Positions 37,550 through 46,597 of a stretch of DNA of 64,000 bases are shown piece after piece. Each line of letters begins with the position of its first letter. Position 1 is the stretch's first letter. Source of the stretch: JACKAQ01 sp965227145 (GTDB lineage Bacteria > Calditrichota > Calditrichia > RBG-13-44-9 > J075); the NCBI GenBank assembly GCA_965227145.1, contig OZ245730.1:4464001-4528000 (forward strand). The letters are read 5' to 3'. A model generated the notes under the pieces. That model saw nothing but the letters and a program-made list of their open reading frames with translations, did not search any database and was not told the origin of the DNA. Both the position numbers and the translations under genes were made by a program.

Positions 37550-38014
37550 TTAACTTGCGGCTGCGGCTTCCCGGTTCCAGATGATCAGTACCAACCAAAA
37601 AATAAAAATTTGCACCACTACCGGCCAATCTTCCGGCAAATCGATTTCCGATTTTCGCGATAACGCACCTGTCGGACGAATGTTGCCGATTATTTCACCC
37701 TCTTTTTCGAGAATGAATTCCCGTTTCCACGTGGACACGCGTTTTAGCAAATATGCCTCGCCATGAATGGTTAGCTCAAATTGATTTCGAAAAGCGCTCG
37801 GTTTTTCTGCTTTGATGAAAATTTCATCACCCATTTTTAGCAAAAATGCGCCCTTCATCATTTTTTCCCGCTCGAAACGGTAATTTACATCTTCGATTAT
37901 CAGATCCGCAGCTTCTTTAAATGTGGCGATATCCAAAAACGCAATCTCACTGCCATCTTCACGAATGATATGAAAATCACCGGAAAAAGCATGTTTTGGT
38001 ATGGCTTTCAACAT
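37550..38014 (-). CDS. Hypothetical protein with C-terminal hydrophobic segment
   Basis: 154 residues, mostly beta-strand with a LURP/Tubby-like feel (FLLKMGDEIFIKAEKPSAFR, then ELTIHGEAYLLKRV and EFILEKEGEIIGNIRP). One membrane segment is at the end (VVVQIFIFWLVLIIW). No firm family. The ATG at 38014 has GGAG directly upstream; a TTG four codons earlier would contain the ribosome site. Confidence 0.65.
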   Translation of the reverse strand: MLKAIPKHAFSGDFHIIREDGSEIAFLDIATFKEAADLIIEDVNYRFEREKMMKGAFLLKMGDEIFIKAEKPSAFRNQFELTIHGEAYLLKRVSTWKREFILEKEGEIIGNIRPTGALSRKSEIDLPEDWPVVVQIFIFWLVLIIWNREAAAAS

Positions 38015-38172
38015 TTTCTGCTCCAATTGGTCATATTTTTTATGAACCTAATTCAGGAATTTCAATTTGTCAAAAAAAATCGGAGAATTATTAATTTACA
38101 TCTGAATTCTTCTGCCGAAAATACATTATTAGCACAGATAAACCCGTTCATTCTTCACAACACGGAGGTTTT

Positions 38173-40602
38173 ATGAAGAATCGCTTCCTTTTAATTTTCT
38201 CAATTTTGATCATTTCCGCACTATTTTTCCCGATTAACGCGCAACTCGGGTTGCCGCAGGTTGAGGAAGTTTACGGCGGACGAATCACGGATATCGAAGT
38301 TGTTGCGCTCAATCCGGTAATTTCGCGGATTTTTATCACTACTGAAAGCGCAAATTCGATGTTTTATGCAGATGTTGACCATTCCGGTGGCACGCCGGTA
38401 TTCGGCGCATTTTCAACCGTAGCCGATGTTGATACCAACGATGGCTTTGGCAAAAATATCGAATCCATTCAGGCAGATGGGGCATCCGGGCAAATATTTT
38501 TTACGCATCAGCGCAATATTTATTCCGTTTCAACAACTGCCGGGTCGCTTTCGATGCTCAACAACAGTGTTTTGGCGATTGAAACTTACGGCGGCAATTT
38601 GTTTTTCGTGAAGGAAATGGGCGGCGGATTGGAGCTCCATTTTGGCGCTATCAACCCGGCTTCCGGCGTGTTTTCTGAACACTCAGACAGCCCGATTTCG
38701 ATTGCCGGCTCATTTTCTACACCACCGCAGCAGAACACAGCTGTTCGCGTAAATCCAGCAAACGACAGCATTTACGTGTTTCTCGAAGGCTCCCCGTCTC
38801 AAATTTTTTGTTCGAACACAACTTACAGCACCTTGAGTAGCGCATCAATTTTTACCGAACTTGACACCGCAGGTCTGGGCGTTTCGGATAGCTACCGTTC
38901 ATTCGGCATCGCTCCGGACGGACGTTTGTATATCGGCGGACGCACCGGCGTTGAGCCCAATCATTTTAAGCGAGTTGCATTTTCCGATAACAACGGCGCA
39001 AGTTGGGATACGTTGCGTGTACCGTTTGGCGGCACCGATGGCCCGAACATCGAATGTGCCGGCAACGCTACAAATTATTCGGTGATGTTCGGTTCAAATG
39101 TTGGCATCAATCGCGGTGAACATCCGGCAGATTGGAACGGTTTCGGCTGGAACGGTTTCGAAACACATGCAAATGACGGCACAGTTGCCTGCGATCCGCT
39201 GAACCCGGATGTCGTTTACATGACCACGGATCAGGGCATTGGTGCATCCACCAATCGCGGTGAAACGATTTTTGAAATTGATGAAGGCGTAGAAGCTGTG
39301 CAAGTTAACGATTTTGATATGAATGCGGCAAAAACCATCGGTTGGACAGCATCGAAATCCGGGATTCGTCGGGTTGAAAATTATGCCTCTGCCAGCGAAA
39401 ACTGGCGAATCATGTTTCCGATGGGCGACGGTTCGCCATATTATTCGATCGCGATGGATCAATCCGATTCAACCGGAAATACGGCATACGCCGGAAATGT
39501 TCGCGTTTACAAAACCACCGATGGCGGCTTCAGTTGGGATCGCATTTTTGATGTTCAAGACCCATCTTGGGGATTCAGTTTCTGGAGCTACGTTTCCAGC
39601 ATCAACATCGATCCGGATAACAGCGATGTTGTGCTAATTGGCGTTAACTCGCCGGACAACGGTGTAAAAGGTGGCATTTTTTGGACGGAAGATGGCGGTG
39701 CAACCTGGAATAAACTGGACACAGCCCCTTATAACACAGAAGTTCAGGATTTTGAATTCGTTACCCATTCAGACAGCACCACAACAATTTTCGTTGCCTG
39801 CGAATATGTCAGCGATGGAACAAGCTCTTCATATGGTGTAAAAACAATAACTTACGACACATCAGTTGGCGCACCGGTTTTTGAAAACAACATGATTGGC
39901 GAAACAGGCACAGTGATTACCAATTTTGGCGCATACGATCTTGCGCACAATGACGCCGGTGATGTATTTGCCGCCGGAAACAATGGCGCGACGGATGAAC
40001 CGCGTGTTTATGTGAAATATGCCGATTCGACCCATTGGGAAATGTTGCCGTCAGCAACGCTGCCCGGGATCGGTCGTGTTCCCGCAATCACGGTCGGTGA
40101 AACTCCCGAGGGAGATCAAACGCCATTTATTGCCGTGGATTCAAATATTTATTATCTGGACGGAAACACCTGGAAATTGGGATTTTCATATCCGATCGGA
40201 ATGGATATAAATGTGCTATTTTGGGATGATTTGCTGGTTGGCACCGGAACAGGTTTGTACGGTCACTTTTTCAACAACCCAACGGGTATCGATGATGAAA
40301 AAAATATTGCCACACCAAAAACATTTCATCTGGCTCAAAATTTCCCAAATCCGTTTAACCCCAAAACCACGATTCGTTACGAGATCCCATTTTCGGCGCG
40401 GGTAAAGCTTTCCATTTTCAATATTGCCGGACAGGAAGTTGATATTTTAGTAAATGAATTGCAGCCTGCGAACACTTACTCGGTTTCGTGGAATGCGGGC
40501 AAATTCCCATCCGGCGTATATTTTTACCGGCTGGAAACCTTTTCAGCAAATCCCCAAAACAGCAATTTTAGCGAAGTGCGCAAGTTGATTCTGCTCAAAT
40601 AA
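38173..40602 (+). CDS. Secreted BNR/propeller protein with type IX sorting domain
   Basis: 809 residues. The signal peptide is NRFLLIFSILIISALFFPIN. The body contains propeller-type repeats with Asp-box-like motifs (NNGASWDTLRV, DGGFSWDRIFD, DGGATWNKLD), like sialidase or photosynthesis-stability type propellers. The last 90 residues are a type IX secretion sorting domain: HLAQNFPNPFNPKTTIRYE, then FNIAGQEV and FPSGVYFYRLET. It is therefore exported and released or anchored at the surface. The start has GGAGG upstream. Ligand unknown. Confidence 0.92.
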   Translation: MKNRFLLIFSILIISALFFPINAQLGLPQVEEVYGGRITDIEVVALNPVISRIFITTESANSMFYADVDHSGGTPVFGAFSTVADVDTNDGFGKNIESIQADGASGQIFFTHQRNIYSVSTTAGSLSMLNNSVLAIETYGGNLFFVKEMGGGLELHFGAINPASGVFSEHSDSPISIAGSFSTPPQQNTAVRVNPANDSIYVFLEGSPSQIFCSNTTYSTLSSASIFTELDTAGLGVSDSYRSFGIAPDGRLYIGGRTGVEPNHFKRVAFSDNNGASWDTLRVPFGGTDGPNIECAGNATNYSVMFGSNVGINRGEHPADWNGFGWNGFETHANDGTVACDPLNPDVVYMTTDQGIGASTNRGETIFEIDEGVEAVQVNDFDMNAAKTIGWTASKSGIRRVENYASASENWRIMFPMGDGSPYYSIAMDQSDSTGNTAYAGNVRVYKTTDGGFSWDRIFDVQDPSWGFSFWSYVSSINIDPDNSDVVLIGVNSPDNGVKGGIFWTEDGGATWNKLDTAPYNTEVQDFEFVTHSDSTTTIFVACEYVSDGTSSSYGVKTITYDTSVGAPVFENNMIGETGTVITNFGAYDLAHNDAGDVFAAGNNGATDEPRVYVKYADSTHWEMLPSATLPGIGRVPAITVGETPEGDQTPFIAVDSNIYYLDGNTWKLGFSYPIGMDINVLFWDDLLVGTGTGLYGHFFNNPTGIDDEKNIATPKTFHLAQNFPNPFNPKTTIRYEIPFSARVKLSIFNIAGQEVDILVNELQPANTYSVSWNAGKFPSGVYFYRLETFSANPQNSNFSEVRKLILLK

Positions 40603-40623
40603 ACTATTGTTTTAGATCAAATT

Positions 40624-40652
40624 AAAAGCCCTGTAACAACAGGGCTTTTTTG
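40624..40652 (+). terminator. Terminator after the type IX cargo gene
   Basis: AAAAGCCCTGT-AACA-ACAGGGCTTTTTT, a perfect stem with T-run. It can also act on the opposite strand. Confidence 0.92.
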
Positions 40653-40690
40653 TTGGAATCGATATTTTTCGAAAAAAAGATTTTTTGACT

Positions 40691-41710
40691 TTATTTTTTA
40701 AAAAATATTTGCAAGCCTTCCGTGCAATTCCGGCACATTTCTATCTGGTCCCGGCTTGATACAACCTTTTTGCGAAAGTCATGATATTCCTCTCCATTCC
40801 AAACCGATGCGAAATCCTGCTTTTTTAAATCGCCCAGCTTGAACCAGGCATCTTTGTCAAAACAACAGGGAATTACCGTTTTATCCCAGGTCATTGCGGA
40901 GCCGTACCAAATTTTTTTACAATATCCGGAGTATGAACCTTTTAATTGAAATTTGCCATCCACTTTTTCATATCGTCGATATTTTGGGTTTTCCGGCAAT
41001 GTCGCTTCTGCATTGTCAAAATCATAAATCTGCGGAGATTTAAATACAACCCGGTCAACACCCAATTTTTTACCCAATTGTTGAATGTCCTGCATCTCGT
41101 GTTCATTATGTCGCATTACAATAAATTGCAAATCTGCTCTTGGGAACATTTTCCCCAGTCGCTTTCGCGAACCCATAAATTGCTCAATCCCCCGGATTAC
41201 CCGGTGAAAATGTCCCGCCTGCCGGTAAATTTTATAGGTTTCATCCGTTGCCCCGTCAACGGATAATATTATACGTCCCAACTTGCTTGCAGCGAGCGCT
41301 TCGGCAAATTCCGGATTTGCCAGGCGTGTTCCGTTGGTGCTGATCACGGTAAATATGCCTTTATCGTATGCATAATCGATCATCTCAATAATTTCCGGAT
41401 TGATAAACGATTCACCTTGAAAAAATAACAACAAAACCCAGGTGTGATCTGCAATTTCGTCTATCACAATTTTATATTCCGCAAATGTCATATTATCCTG
41501 TGGTCGCAACAACGTTTTCAACCCAACCGGACACTGCGGGCACCGTAAATTACAAATTGCTGTAGGTTCAATAATAAAAGTGTATGGTTTGCCCCAAACA
41601 AAATATTTTCCGGTTAATCGCGATAGTGCATACGATGAAAGTATTTTGCACACATTGATAAATTTCGAAAAGCTCCATAATGGTAATAAATATCTGATAT
41701 ATGACAACAT
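40691..41710 (-). CDS. Radical SAM protein with SPASM domain
   Basis: About 340 residues. The radical SAM cluster motif is CNLRCPQC (CxxxCxxC), followed by GESFINPEI and FTVISTNGTRLANPE as in the SAM barrel. The C-terminal SPASM-type Cys cluster is in GYCKKIW, VIPCCFDKDAW and EMCRNCTEG. Members of this group mature peptides or modify sugars and enzymes; no partner peptide is visible. The start at 41710 (MLSYIRYLL) has only a weak AGAG upstream. This gene begins an AT-richer segment that runs to about 45.3 kb. Confidence 0.88.
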   Translation of the reverse strand: MLSYIRYLLPLWSFSKFINVCKILSSYALSRLTGKYFVWGKPYTFIIEPTAICNLRCPQCPVGLKTLLRPQDNMTFAEYKIVIDEIADHTWVLLLFFQGESFINPEIIEMIDYAYDKGIFTVISTNGTRLANPEFAEALAASKLGRIILSVDGATDETYKIYRQAGHFHRVIRGIEQFMGSRKRLGKMFPRADLQFIVMRHNEHEMQDIQQLGKKLGVDRVVFKSPQIYDFDNAEATLPENPKYRRYEKVDGKFQLKGSYSGYCKKIWYGSAMTWDKTVIPCCFDKDAWFKLGDLKKQDFASVWNGEEYHDFRKKVVSSRDQIEMCRNCTEGLQIFFKK

Positions 41711-41780
41711 TTTATGATCTCTATTATTGCAACTGGATGTGAGGACAAAAAAAAAGGACATTTACGGTTAGTTAATGTCC

Positions 41781-41853
41781 AAAAAAATAAAAGGCGACGA
41801 GGCTTATTTAAAATAATTTAGGAGGGAGGTTTCTAAGGAGAGACCCCGTCGCC
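41781..41853 (-). ncRNA. Structured terminator with anti-Shine-Dalgarno loop; possible sRNA 3' end
   Basis: On the minus strand a 10-bp stem (GGCGACGGGG pairs with CCTCGTCGCC, one G-U) encloses about 41 bases and is followed by TTTTATTTTTTT, so it works as a terminator for the acidic gene at 42045. The loop contains TCTCTCCTTAG and CCTCCCTCCTAAA, which are complementary to AGGAG-type ribosome sites. It also forms an inner hairpin. About 190 bases of apparently non-coding transcript lie between the stop codon and this structure. The terminator call is firm; a regulatory RNA is an inference. Confidence 0.6.
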
Positions 41854-42044
41854 TGATTATTAACTTAATTAATTTTCATATACTACACAAGATTTTCTTT
41901 GGTTTTGAGTATTTCTTTAATGATTGCTCAGTTGTTGTAAATATTAGACTTACATCTTTAACGACAGGAATTGTATTGAGTTTCCAGAAATTTATTTATG
42001 AATGTTGCTAAACGCTACAACCAATGATAAATCTAATTTTATGC

Positions 42045-43403
42045 TTAAAATACAAATGGTTTTGCTGCATTAGGGAAAATATAGTGTATCTCTAAAACAC
42101 TCCACCGGTCATCAATTTCTACAATAGTTGCCTGTAGTACATCCCCTTTTTTTAACCGGTTAAAAATTCTGGCGTTTAATACAACATTTTCCATATTACT
42201 TGTTAATTGCAAATTAATCAAATTACAACTTGTGTCTTGTGATCTGTTCAATTTTGTAATTTCAAAGAACCCGCTTTGCTGATGATGTTCATCATCGTCA
42301 CGAATTAATAAAATTTCAAACAAATTATAATTTTTTAAATATTCGTTAAGCGCCTTAACAACCCTCGGAACATCTGTTTTTACAGTTTCATAATATTGAA
42401 CGAAATTTTTTTTCAGATCTATATGATATTCGTTTGCTAACCAGGTAACAAAACGTGCCAAATTTTGAAAAATCCGGCTAAAATGCGGTTCGCGTTCCTG
42501 GGCAAAATTTTTAACCAGCCAAACAGACATAAACTCAAGAATATGTTCGTGGTTTATTTCGTAAACATTGTTTAAGCCGATATGCTCGGACAAATACTCT
42601 TCAAAAAGTTCGATATCGCAAGCGACACATCCTATTTCTTCGGCTGGAGTATTCGATTGGTCATCTACAAATTTTTGGATTACCTGATGGATATCTTCGT
42701 AATAAGGCGATGTATTTTCCCACTCAGACTCGAACTCATAATCGTCATCGCGTTGTTGCCATTCGTTGCCTTCTTTATAATCTTCTTCAACGGACAACAA
42801 CTCTTCAAAATGATCCAATGCGGACTCGTTCAAACGCAGTAACAATGTGCTTTCTTCTCGCCGGACAAAATCGATCATCACATCAACAGTAAATTCAGCA
42901 AGTTCGATAAGATCCAAATCATCCTCATCGAATTCGATCCCTTTTTCTTCATAATAAAACTGTAGCAAAGTATCTAATATGGTGTGATGCAACAGATCAA
43001 CAGGTGAGATCAATCCGGCAAAATATACATCTTCGCTTAACAACAGACGGATTCTTTCTGCCCTGTCCATGAGCATTCGTTCATCTTCTTCGTCCAGATT
43101 ATGACCGAATAAATGATTTTCTAATGATTTGATATCGTGTTTTTTATCGTCGAAGTCTTCATCAAGAAAATATTCGAAACTATCACCTAATGTGAAACAC
43201 AAAGTTCCAAGGCTTTCAAAAGATAAATGTAAACGAAAATCCGCGCCTCTCCGTTTAAAAAAACGTTGTTCAAGCTGATTACCAAGTTGGTTGACCATTA
43301 AGAAAATAAAATAATCCAGTTTGGTCATTTCATAAATTTCTTTATCCCAACTTTCGAGAAACTCTCTGGCGGATATAAACGTTTTTTGGAACCGCTCCGA
43401 CAA
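42045..43403 (-). CDS. Acidic protein of unknown function
   Basis: 452 residues, very rich in Asp and Glu (for example DEDFDDKKHDIKSLE and FDEDDLDLIELAE), mostly helical. I recognise no family. The stretch FEEYLSEHIGLNNVYEINHE with HILEFMSVWL faintly resembles the SAM-like core-binding domain of tyrosine recombinases, but no catalytic domain is present. The last 60 residues look like a small beta-barrel (RLKKGDVLQATIVEIDDRWS). Start is TTG at 43403 with GGAGG 8 bases upstream. Base composition is AT-rich, as in the glycosylase genes upstream on the same strand. Confidence 0.75.
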   Translation of the reverse strand: MSERFQKTFISAREFLESWDKEIYEMTKLDYFIFLMVNQLGNQLEQRFFKRRGADFRLHLSFESLGTLCFTLGDSFEYFLDEDFDDKKHDIKSLENHLFGHNLDEEDERMLMDRAERIRLLLSEDVYFAGLISPVDLLHHTILDTLLQFYYEEKGIEFDEDDLDLIELAEFTVDVMIDFVRREESTLLLRLNESALDHFEELLSVEEDYKEGNEWQQRDDDYEFESEWENTSPYYEDIHQVIQKFVDDQSNTPAEEIGCVACDIELFEEYLSEHIGLNNVYEINHEHILEFMSVWLVKNFAQEREPHFSRIFQNLARFVTWLANEYHIDLKKNFVQYYETVKTDVPRVVKALNEYLKNYNLFEILLIRDDDEHHQQSGFFEITKLNRSQDTSCNLINLQLTSNMENVVLNARIFNRLKKGDVLQATIVEIDDRWSVLEIHYIFPNAAKPFVF

Positions 43404-43661
43404 TTATTCGACCTCCAAATCATTTTGTCGTGTCAATTTACTAATCGTCCAAAAGTTAGTCAACATAAATTTGGGCGTTTTTAGAAACGGTTCCAAGCTA
43501 AGAAGATTCTTAAAGAAATGAAACCAAAAGAAATTAATGCACCTTTTCAACTTCATTAATTAAGCAATTCGGTATGCCAATAAACCAGTGAACTGTATTG
43601 TAACTACCCTGAAAGAAACAATATCAGAACATTTTCAGACGCTGTAACTATTTATTATTTA

Positions 43662-44228
43662 TCAAGTTGTCGATTTTTTATATTTGAAACAACCGACCGT
43701 ATGATCATTCACCATTCCAACGGCCTGCATAAATGCATAACAAATGGTAGATCCAACAAATTTAAAACCCCTCTTTTTCAGATCCTTACTCATTGCGTCA
43801 GATTCCGGTGTTTTAGCGGGAACATCTCGTAAATTCTGCCACGAATTGACGATTGGTTTTCCGCCAACAAAGTCCCAGATGTACGCATCAAAGCTGCCAA
43901 ATTCTTTTTGGATTTCAAGAAATGCATTTGCGTTTTGTATCGCAGCATCAATTTTCAACCGATTTCGGACAATTCCGGCATCTGCCAAAAGCAGCTGCTT
44001 TTTGGAATCATCATATTTGGCAATTTTTTCCGCATTAAAATTATCAAACACACGTTTGTAATTTTCCCGTTTATTCAAAATGGTCTCCCAGCTTAACCCG
44101 GCTTGAGCACCTTCGAGAATTAACATTTCAAATAAATGGCGGTCATCGTGGACCGGCACACCCCAATCTTCATCATGATATTTGAGATATAATGGATTTT
44201 TTTCAGACGCCCATTCACATCGATTCAT
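43662..44228 (-). CDS. tag: DNA-3-methyladenine glycosylase I (Tag)
   Basis: 188 residues, normal length. The start MNRCEWASEKNPLYLKYHDE, then WGVPVHDDRHLFEML and AGLSWETILNKRENY, are the Tag hallmarks; the C-terminal His/Cys zinc ligands are in GMVNDHTVGCF. It removes 3-methyladenine from alkylated DNA. It lies 62 bases downstream of an AlkA-like glycosylase gene, with no terminator between. Confidence 0.96.
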   Translation of the reverse strand: MNRCEWASEKNPLYLKYHDEDWGVPVHDDRHLFEMLILEGAQAGLSWETILNKRENYKRVFDNFNAEKIAKYDDSKKQLLLADAGIVRNRLKIDAAIQNANAFLEIQKEFGSFDAYIWDFVGGKPIVNSWQNLRDVPAKTPESDAMSKDLKKRGFKFVGSTICYAFMQAVGMVNDHTVGCFKYKKSTT

Positions 44229-44290
44229 TTTGCTTCCTTTTGAGAGTCAATGATTTTCAGAAAACTGATCTTTTAAACGATATTATTTTT

Positions 44291-45187
44291 TCAAGCCGCA
44301 ATGTTCAAATAACGAGACCAGTATCCTTGCCATTCACCGTACTGTTCCGCGATTGTGGCAAGACCGGTATATATCAATTTCCCATAACAGCGCCCAGCAG
44401 AATTGATGAGATTTTTATCTGCCAATAGCGCATGTTCTGTTCTTCCAAGTCCATTTAGCAAAATATATTTGGCAGCCCAGGCACTCATTCCCCGAATGTT
44501 TATCAACCACTCGAAAACGGCTTGATAGGGTGATTGCAATAAAAAACTCTCGTTGACATCGCTAAAAGCCCTCCCCAAATGTTGCAATGCTTCAGCTTTG
44601 AGATCGTCATTTAGCAGATTGCAAATATCAAAATAGTTCGCAAATGCCAAGTCTTCAGGTTCCGGGAAAACGTGAATGCGTATTTGGCGCATTTGAATTA
44701 CGGTTCCGAAATGGTGCAATAATTGTCGCTTTAAATGCCTGGCAACCTCAGTTGTGTTGTTTTGTTGCAAAACAGCCCAACATGCATTTTCAAAAACTGT
44801 CAGAAATTTTACAGGGTGATACCCATACAACCTTTGCAAAACTGGGTAAAAGTGCGTGTCATTTTTACCGATGCAATAAAAAAAGCTGAGATTGTCATAC
44901 AAACCGAGAAACTGACTGATGCGTTCCAGAACAATCAGGCGGGTATTTTCATAAATTGGATTTTCGGATAGGAGTAAAAATTTTAATCGTGGATTTTCAA
45001 CCGTGCCAACGGATTTCAGCCGGAAGAGAACGGCTTGCCGATTCACACTTGTTCCTCTGGCAATCGAGTGATTGCCAAACAAGATGTCCTCATCCTGCTC
45101 AGATACAATTTTCAACCACTCTCGAGACAACTCAAAATTAAACGGCGGCGTGGGATGTAAAAAGCCGTTGGTCGCATGCCAATTCAT
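44291..45187 (-). CDS. AlkA-like HhH-GPD DNA glycosylase
   Basis: 298 residues. An N-terminal AlkA-type domain is followed by the HhH-GPD fold: HPVKFLTVFENACWAVLQQN (dpfE...Q-Q motif) and the helix-hairpin-helix INIRGMSAWAAKYILLNGLG. The predicted catalytic Asp is in HALLADKNLI. Substrates are probably 3-methyladenine and other alkylated bases. The second glycosylase downstream suggests a shared alkylation-repair role. Confidence 0.82.
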   Translation of the reverse strand: MNWHATNGFLHPTPPFNFELSREWLKIVSEQDEDILFGNHSIARGTSVNRQAVLFRLKSVGTVENPRLKFLLLSENPIYENTRLIVLERISQFLGLYDNLSFFYCIGKNDTHFYPVLQRLYGYHPVKFLTVFENACWAVLQQNNTTEVARHLKRQLLHHFGTVIQMRQIRIHVFPEPEDLAFANYFDICNLLNDDLKAEALQHLGRAFSDVNESFLLQSPYQAVFEWLINIRGMSAWAAKYILLNGLGRTEHALLADKNLINSAGRCYGKLIYTGLATIAEQYGEWQGYWSRYLNIAA

Positions 45188-45271
45188 TTAAATTATCTCA
45201 ATTAAACACTTATTAATATTGAAATTGCGGACGGGGAAACCGAAAAAATAAGCTACAAGTTAATTACCAGA

Positions 45272-45715
45272 TCAGAATTCCTTGATAACTTGCACAACGC
45301 TTCCTAACATTTGAAAACCGGGAGTTTTTTCATCCAGAATCATGGATTGGCGATCAGGATTTGAGCATTCCAACCGAATCCGTTGAGCAACGCGAAAAAA
45401 ACGCCGAATGAGAATGCGTTCACCAAGTTGGGCCGCGATTAATTCGCCATCGCGATAGTTTTTTTCACATTTTACAACTACAAAATCGCCTTTTTTTATA
45501 CCGGCATCCAGCATCCGGTTGTCATTTGCTTCCAGCGTGAATCGGTCATCGACTGACACACGCCGGTTGACAATCCATTTTTCCAACACTCCGGCTGCCG
45601 GTGTTGCTTTGGCGAGCAACTGCTCGCCACGGGGCATGCTAAAAAAATCTTCACCGGATTTTGGTTGTTTGGCCTCCGGCTGACCGAACAGATATGTTCG
45701 CCGAAAATGTGCCAT
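45272..45715 (-). CDS. LexA/UmuD-like S24 domain protein without catalytic dyad
   Basis: 147 residues lacking any DNA-binding domain. Residues about 40-147 align with the LexA C-terminal domain encoded next door: FTLEANDNRMLDAGIKKGDF matches LexA's FILRVQGESMINAGINDGDL. The catalytic Ser of LexA is Arg67 here, and the catalytic Lys is Arg104 (ILIRRFF against TVKRL). A cleavage-site-like Ala-Ala-Gly (40-42) is retained. It lies 12 bases downstream of lexA with its own ribosome site (GAGGT). It probably pairs with LexA or binds a similar partner. The dimerisation idea is inference. Confidence 0.8.
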   Translation of the reverse strand: MAHFRRTYLFGQPEAKQPKSGEDFFSMPRGEQLLAKATPAAGVLEKWIVNRRVSVDDRFTLEANDNRMLDAGIKKGDFVVVKCEKNYRDGELIAAQLGERILIRRFFRVAQRIRLECSNPDRQSMILDEKTPGFQMLGSVVQVIKEF

Positions 45716-45727
45716 AAAATACCTCGA

Positions 45728-46597
45728 TTAATTCAAATCTCTGATCAATCCGACAACACAGCCCTGAATGCTCCATTCGCTTTGCGGATAGATATCCGGA
45801 ATGGCGGGGTTTTCGGCTTTGAGAAATTTTTCTTTCCCGCGAACGATCAGGCGTTTGACGGTTGCCTCGTTATCGTAATTCATTAATGCGACAACAACTT
45901 GCCCGTGTTCGGCAGCCTGTGTGGATTTTACGACGACCAAATCGCCATCGTTAATTCCGGCATTAATCATCGATTCACCCTGAACCCGCAGAATAAAATA
46001 GTTACCTTCTGAACGGATCATCCGGCGAGGCACAACAACGTAATCATCGATATTTTCATTTGCGAGTATCGGAGTACCTGCAGCAACACGGCCAATGATG
46101 GGCAGCCGGGCAATTTCGCTGTCATCCGCACCACTCAAATACGCTTCATCCAAAATGCGAATGCCGCGGGCGGTTGTGCCATCGCGGGCGATTTTGCCTT
46201 TCTTTTCCAACGCTTCCAAATGGCGGACAACACCATGTTTGGATGCGATGCCAAAATTATCGGCAATTTCCTGATAGGTTGGCGGATACGAACGATCGCC
46301 AATATAATCGGCGATAAACCGTAAAATTTCTTCCTGACGCTGGGTCATTCCTTTCATTTCTGCATCCTCAAATTGTGGGTGTATGGTTATCAGATCAAAT
46401 TCAACCGACGGAAACCCGGATATTTCAATCGTTTGGCGCTGCTCCAGAATTTTCAAATCCTGAACCAGATCGCCGGGGTTTCTTCGGGTAAAAGCCTTCA
46501 TCACGTCCGCTGCGCTGGGCGGATAATCCATCACCAGCAAATGCCCCTGAATAAACCGCAGGATTTCTCGTTGCTGGCGTGTCATCGGTTCTAACAT
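45728..46597 (-). CDS. lexA: LexA repressor with two tandem winged-helix domains
   Basis: 289 residues, against about 200 for normal LexA. Two LexA-type DNA-binding domains are in one frame: residues 4-60 (MTRQQREILRFIQGHLLVMD) and 84-145 (MTQRQEEILRFIADYIGDRS). The peptidase domain is complete: cleavage site VAAG (A173-G174), Ser209 in GESM and Lys248 in TVKR. An internal ATG at 46357 (Met81) has GAGGA 7 bases upstream, so a normal-length single-domain form could also be made. LexA represses SOS genes and self-cleaves when RecA is activated. It begins a minus-strand cluster of DNA-repair genes. Confidence 0.94.
   Translation of the reverse strand: MLEPMTRQQREILRFIQGHLLVMDYPPSAADVMKAFTRRNPGDLVQDLKILEQRQTIEISGFPSVEFDLITIHPQFEDAEMKGMTQRQEEILRFIADYIGDRSYPPTYQEIADNFGIASKHGVVRHLEALEKKGKIARDGTTARGIRILDEAYLSGADDSEIARLPIIGRVAAGTPILANENIDDYVVVPRRMIRSEGNYFILRVQGESMINAGINDGDLVVVKSTQAAEHGQVVVALMNYDNEATVKRLIVRGKEKFLKAENPAIPDIYPQSEWSIQGCVVGLIRDLN

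Noticed and set aside
44291..45187. Loss of the catalytic Asp in the AlkA-like glycosylase
   Set aside because: A first alignment to AlkA put Lys at the catalytic place, but aligning to the endonuclease III motif places an Asp correctly (HALLADKNLI).
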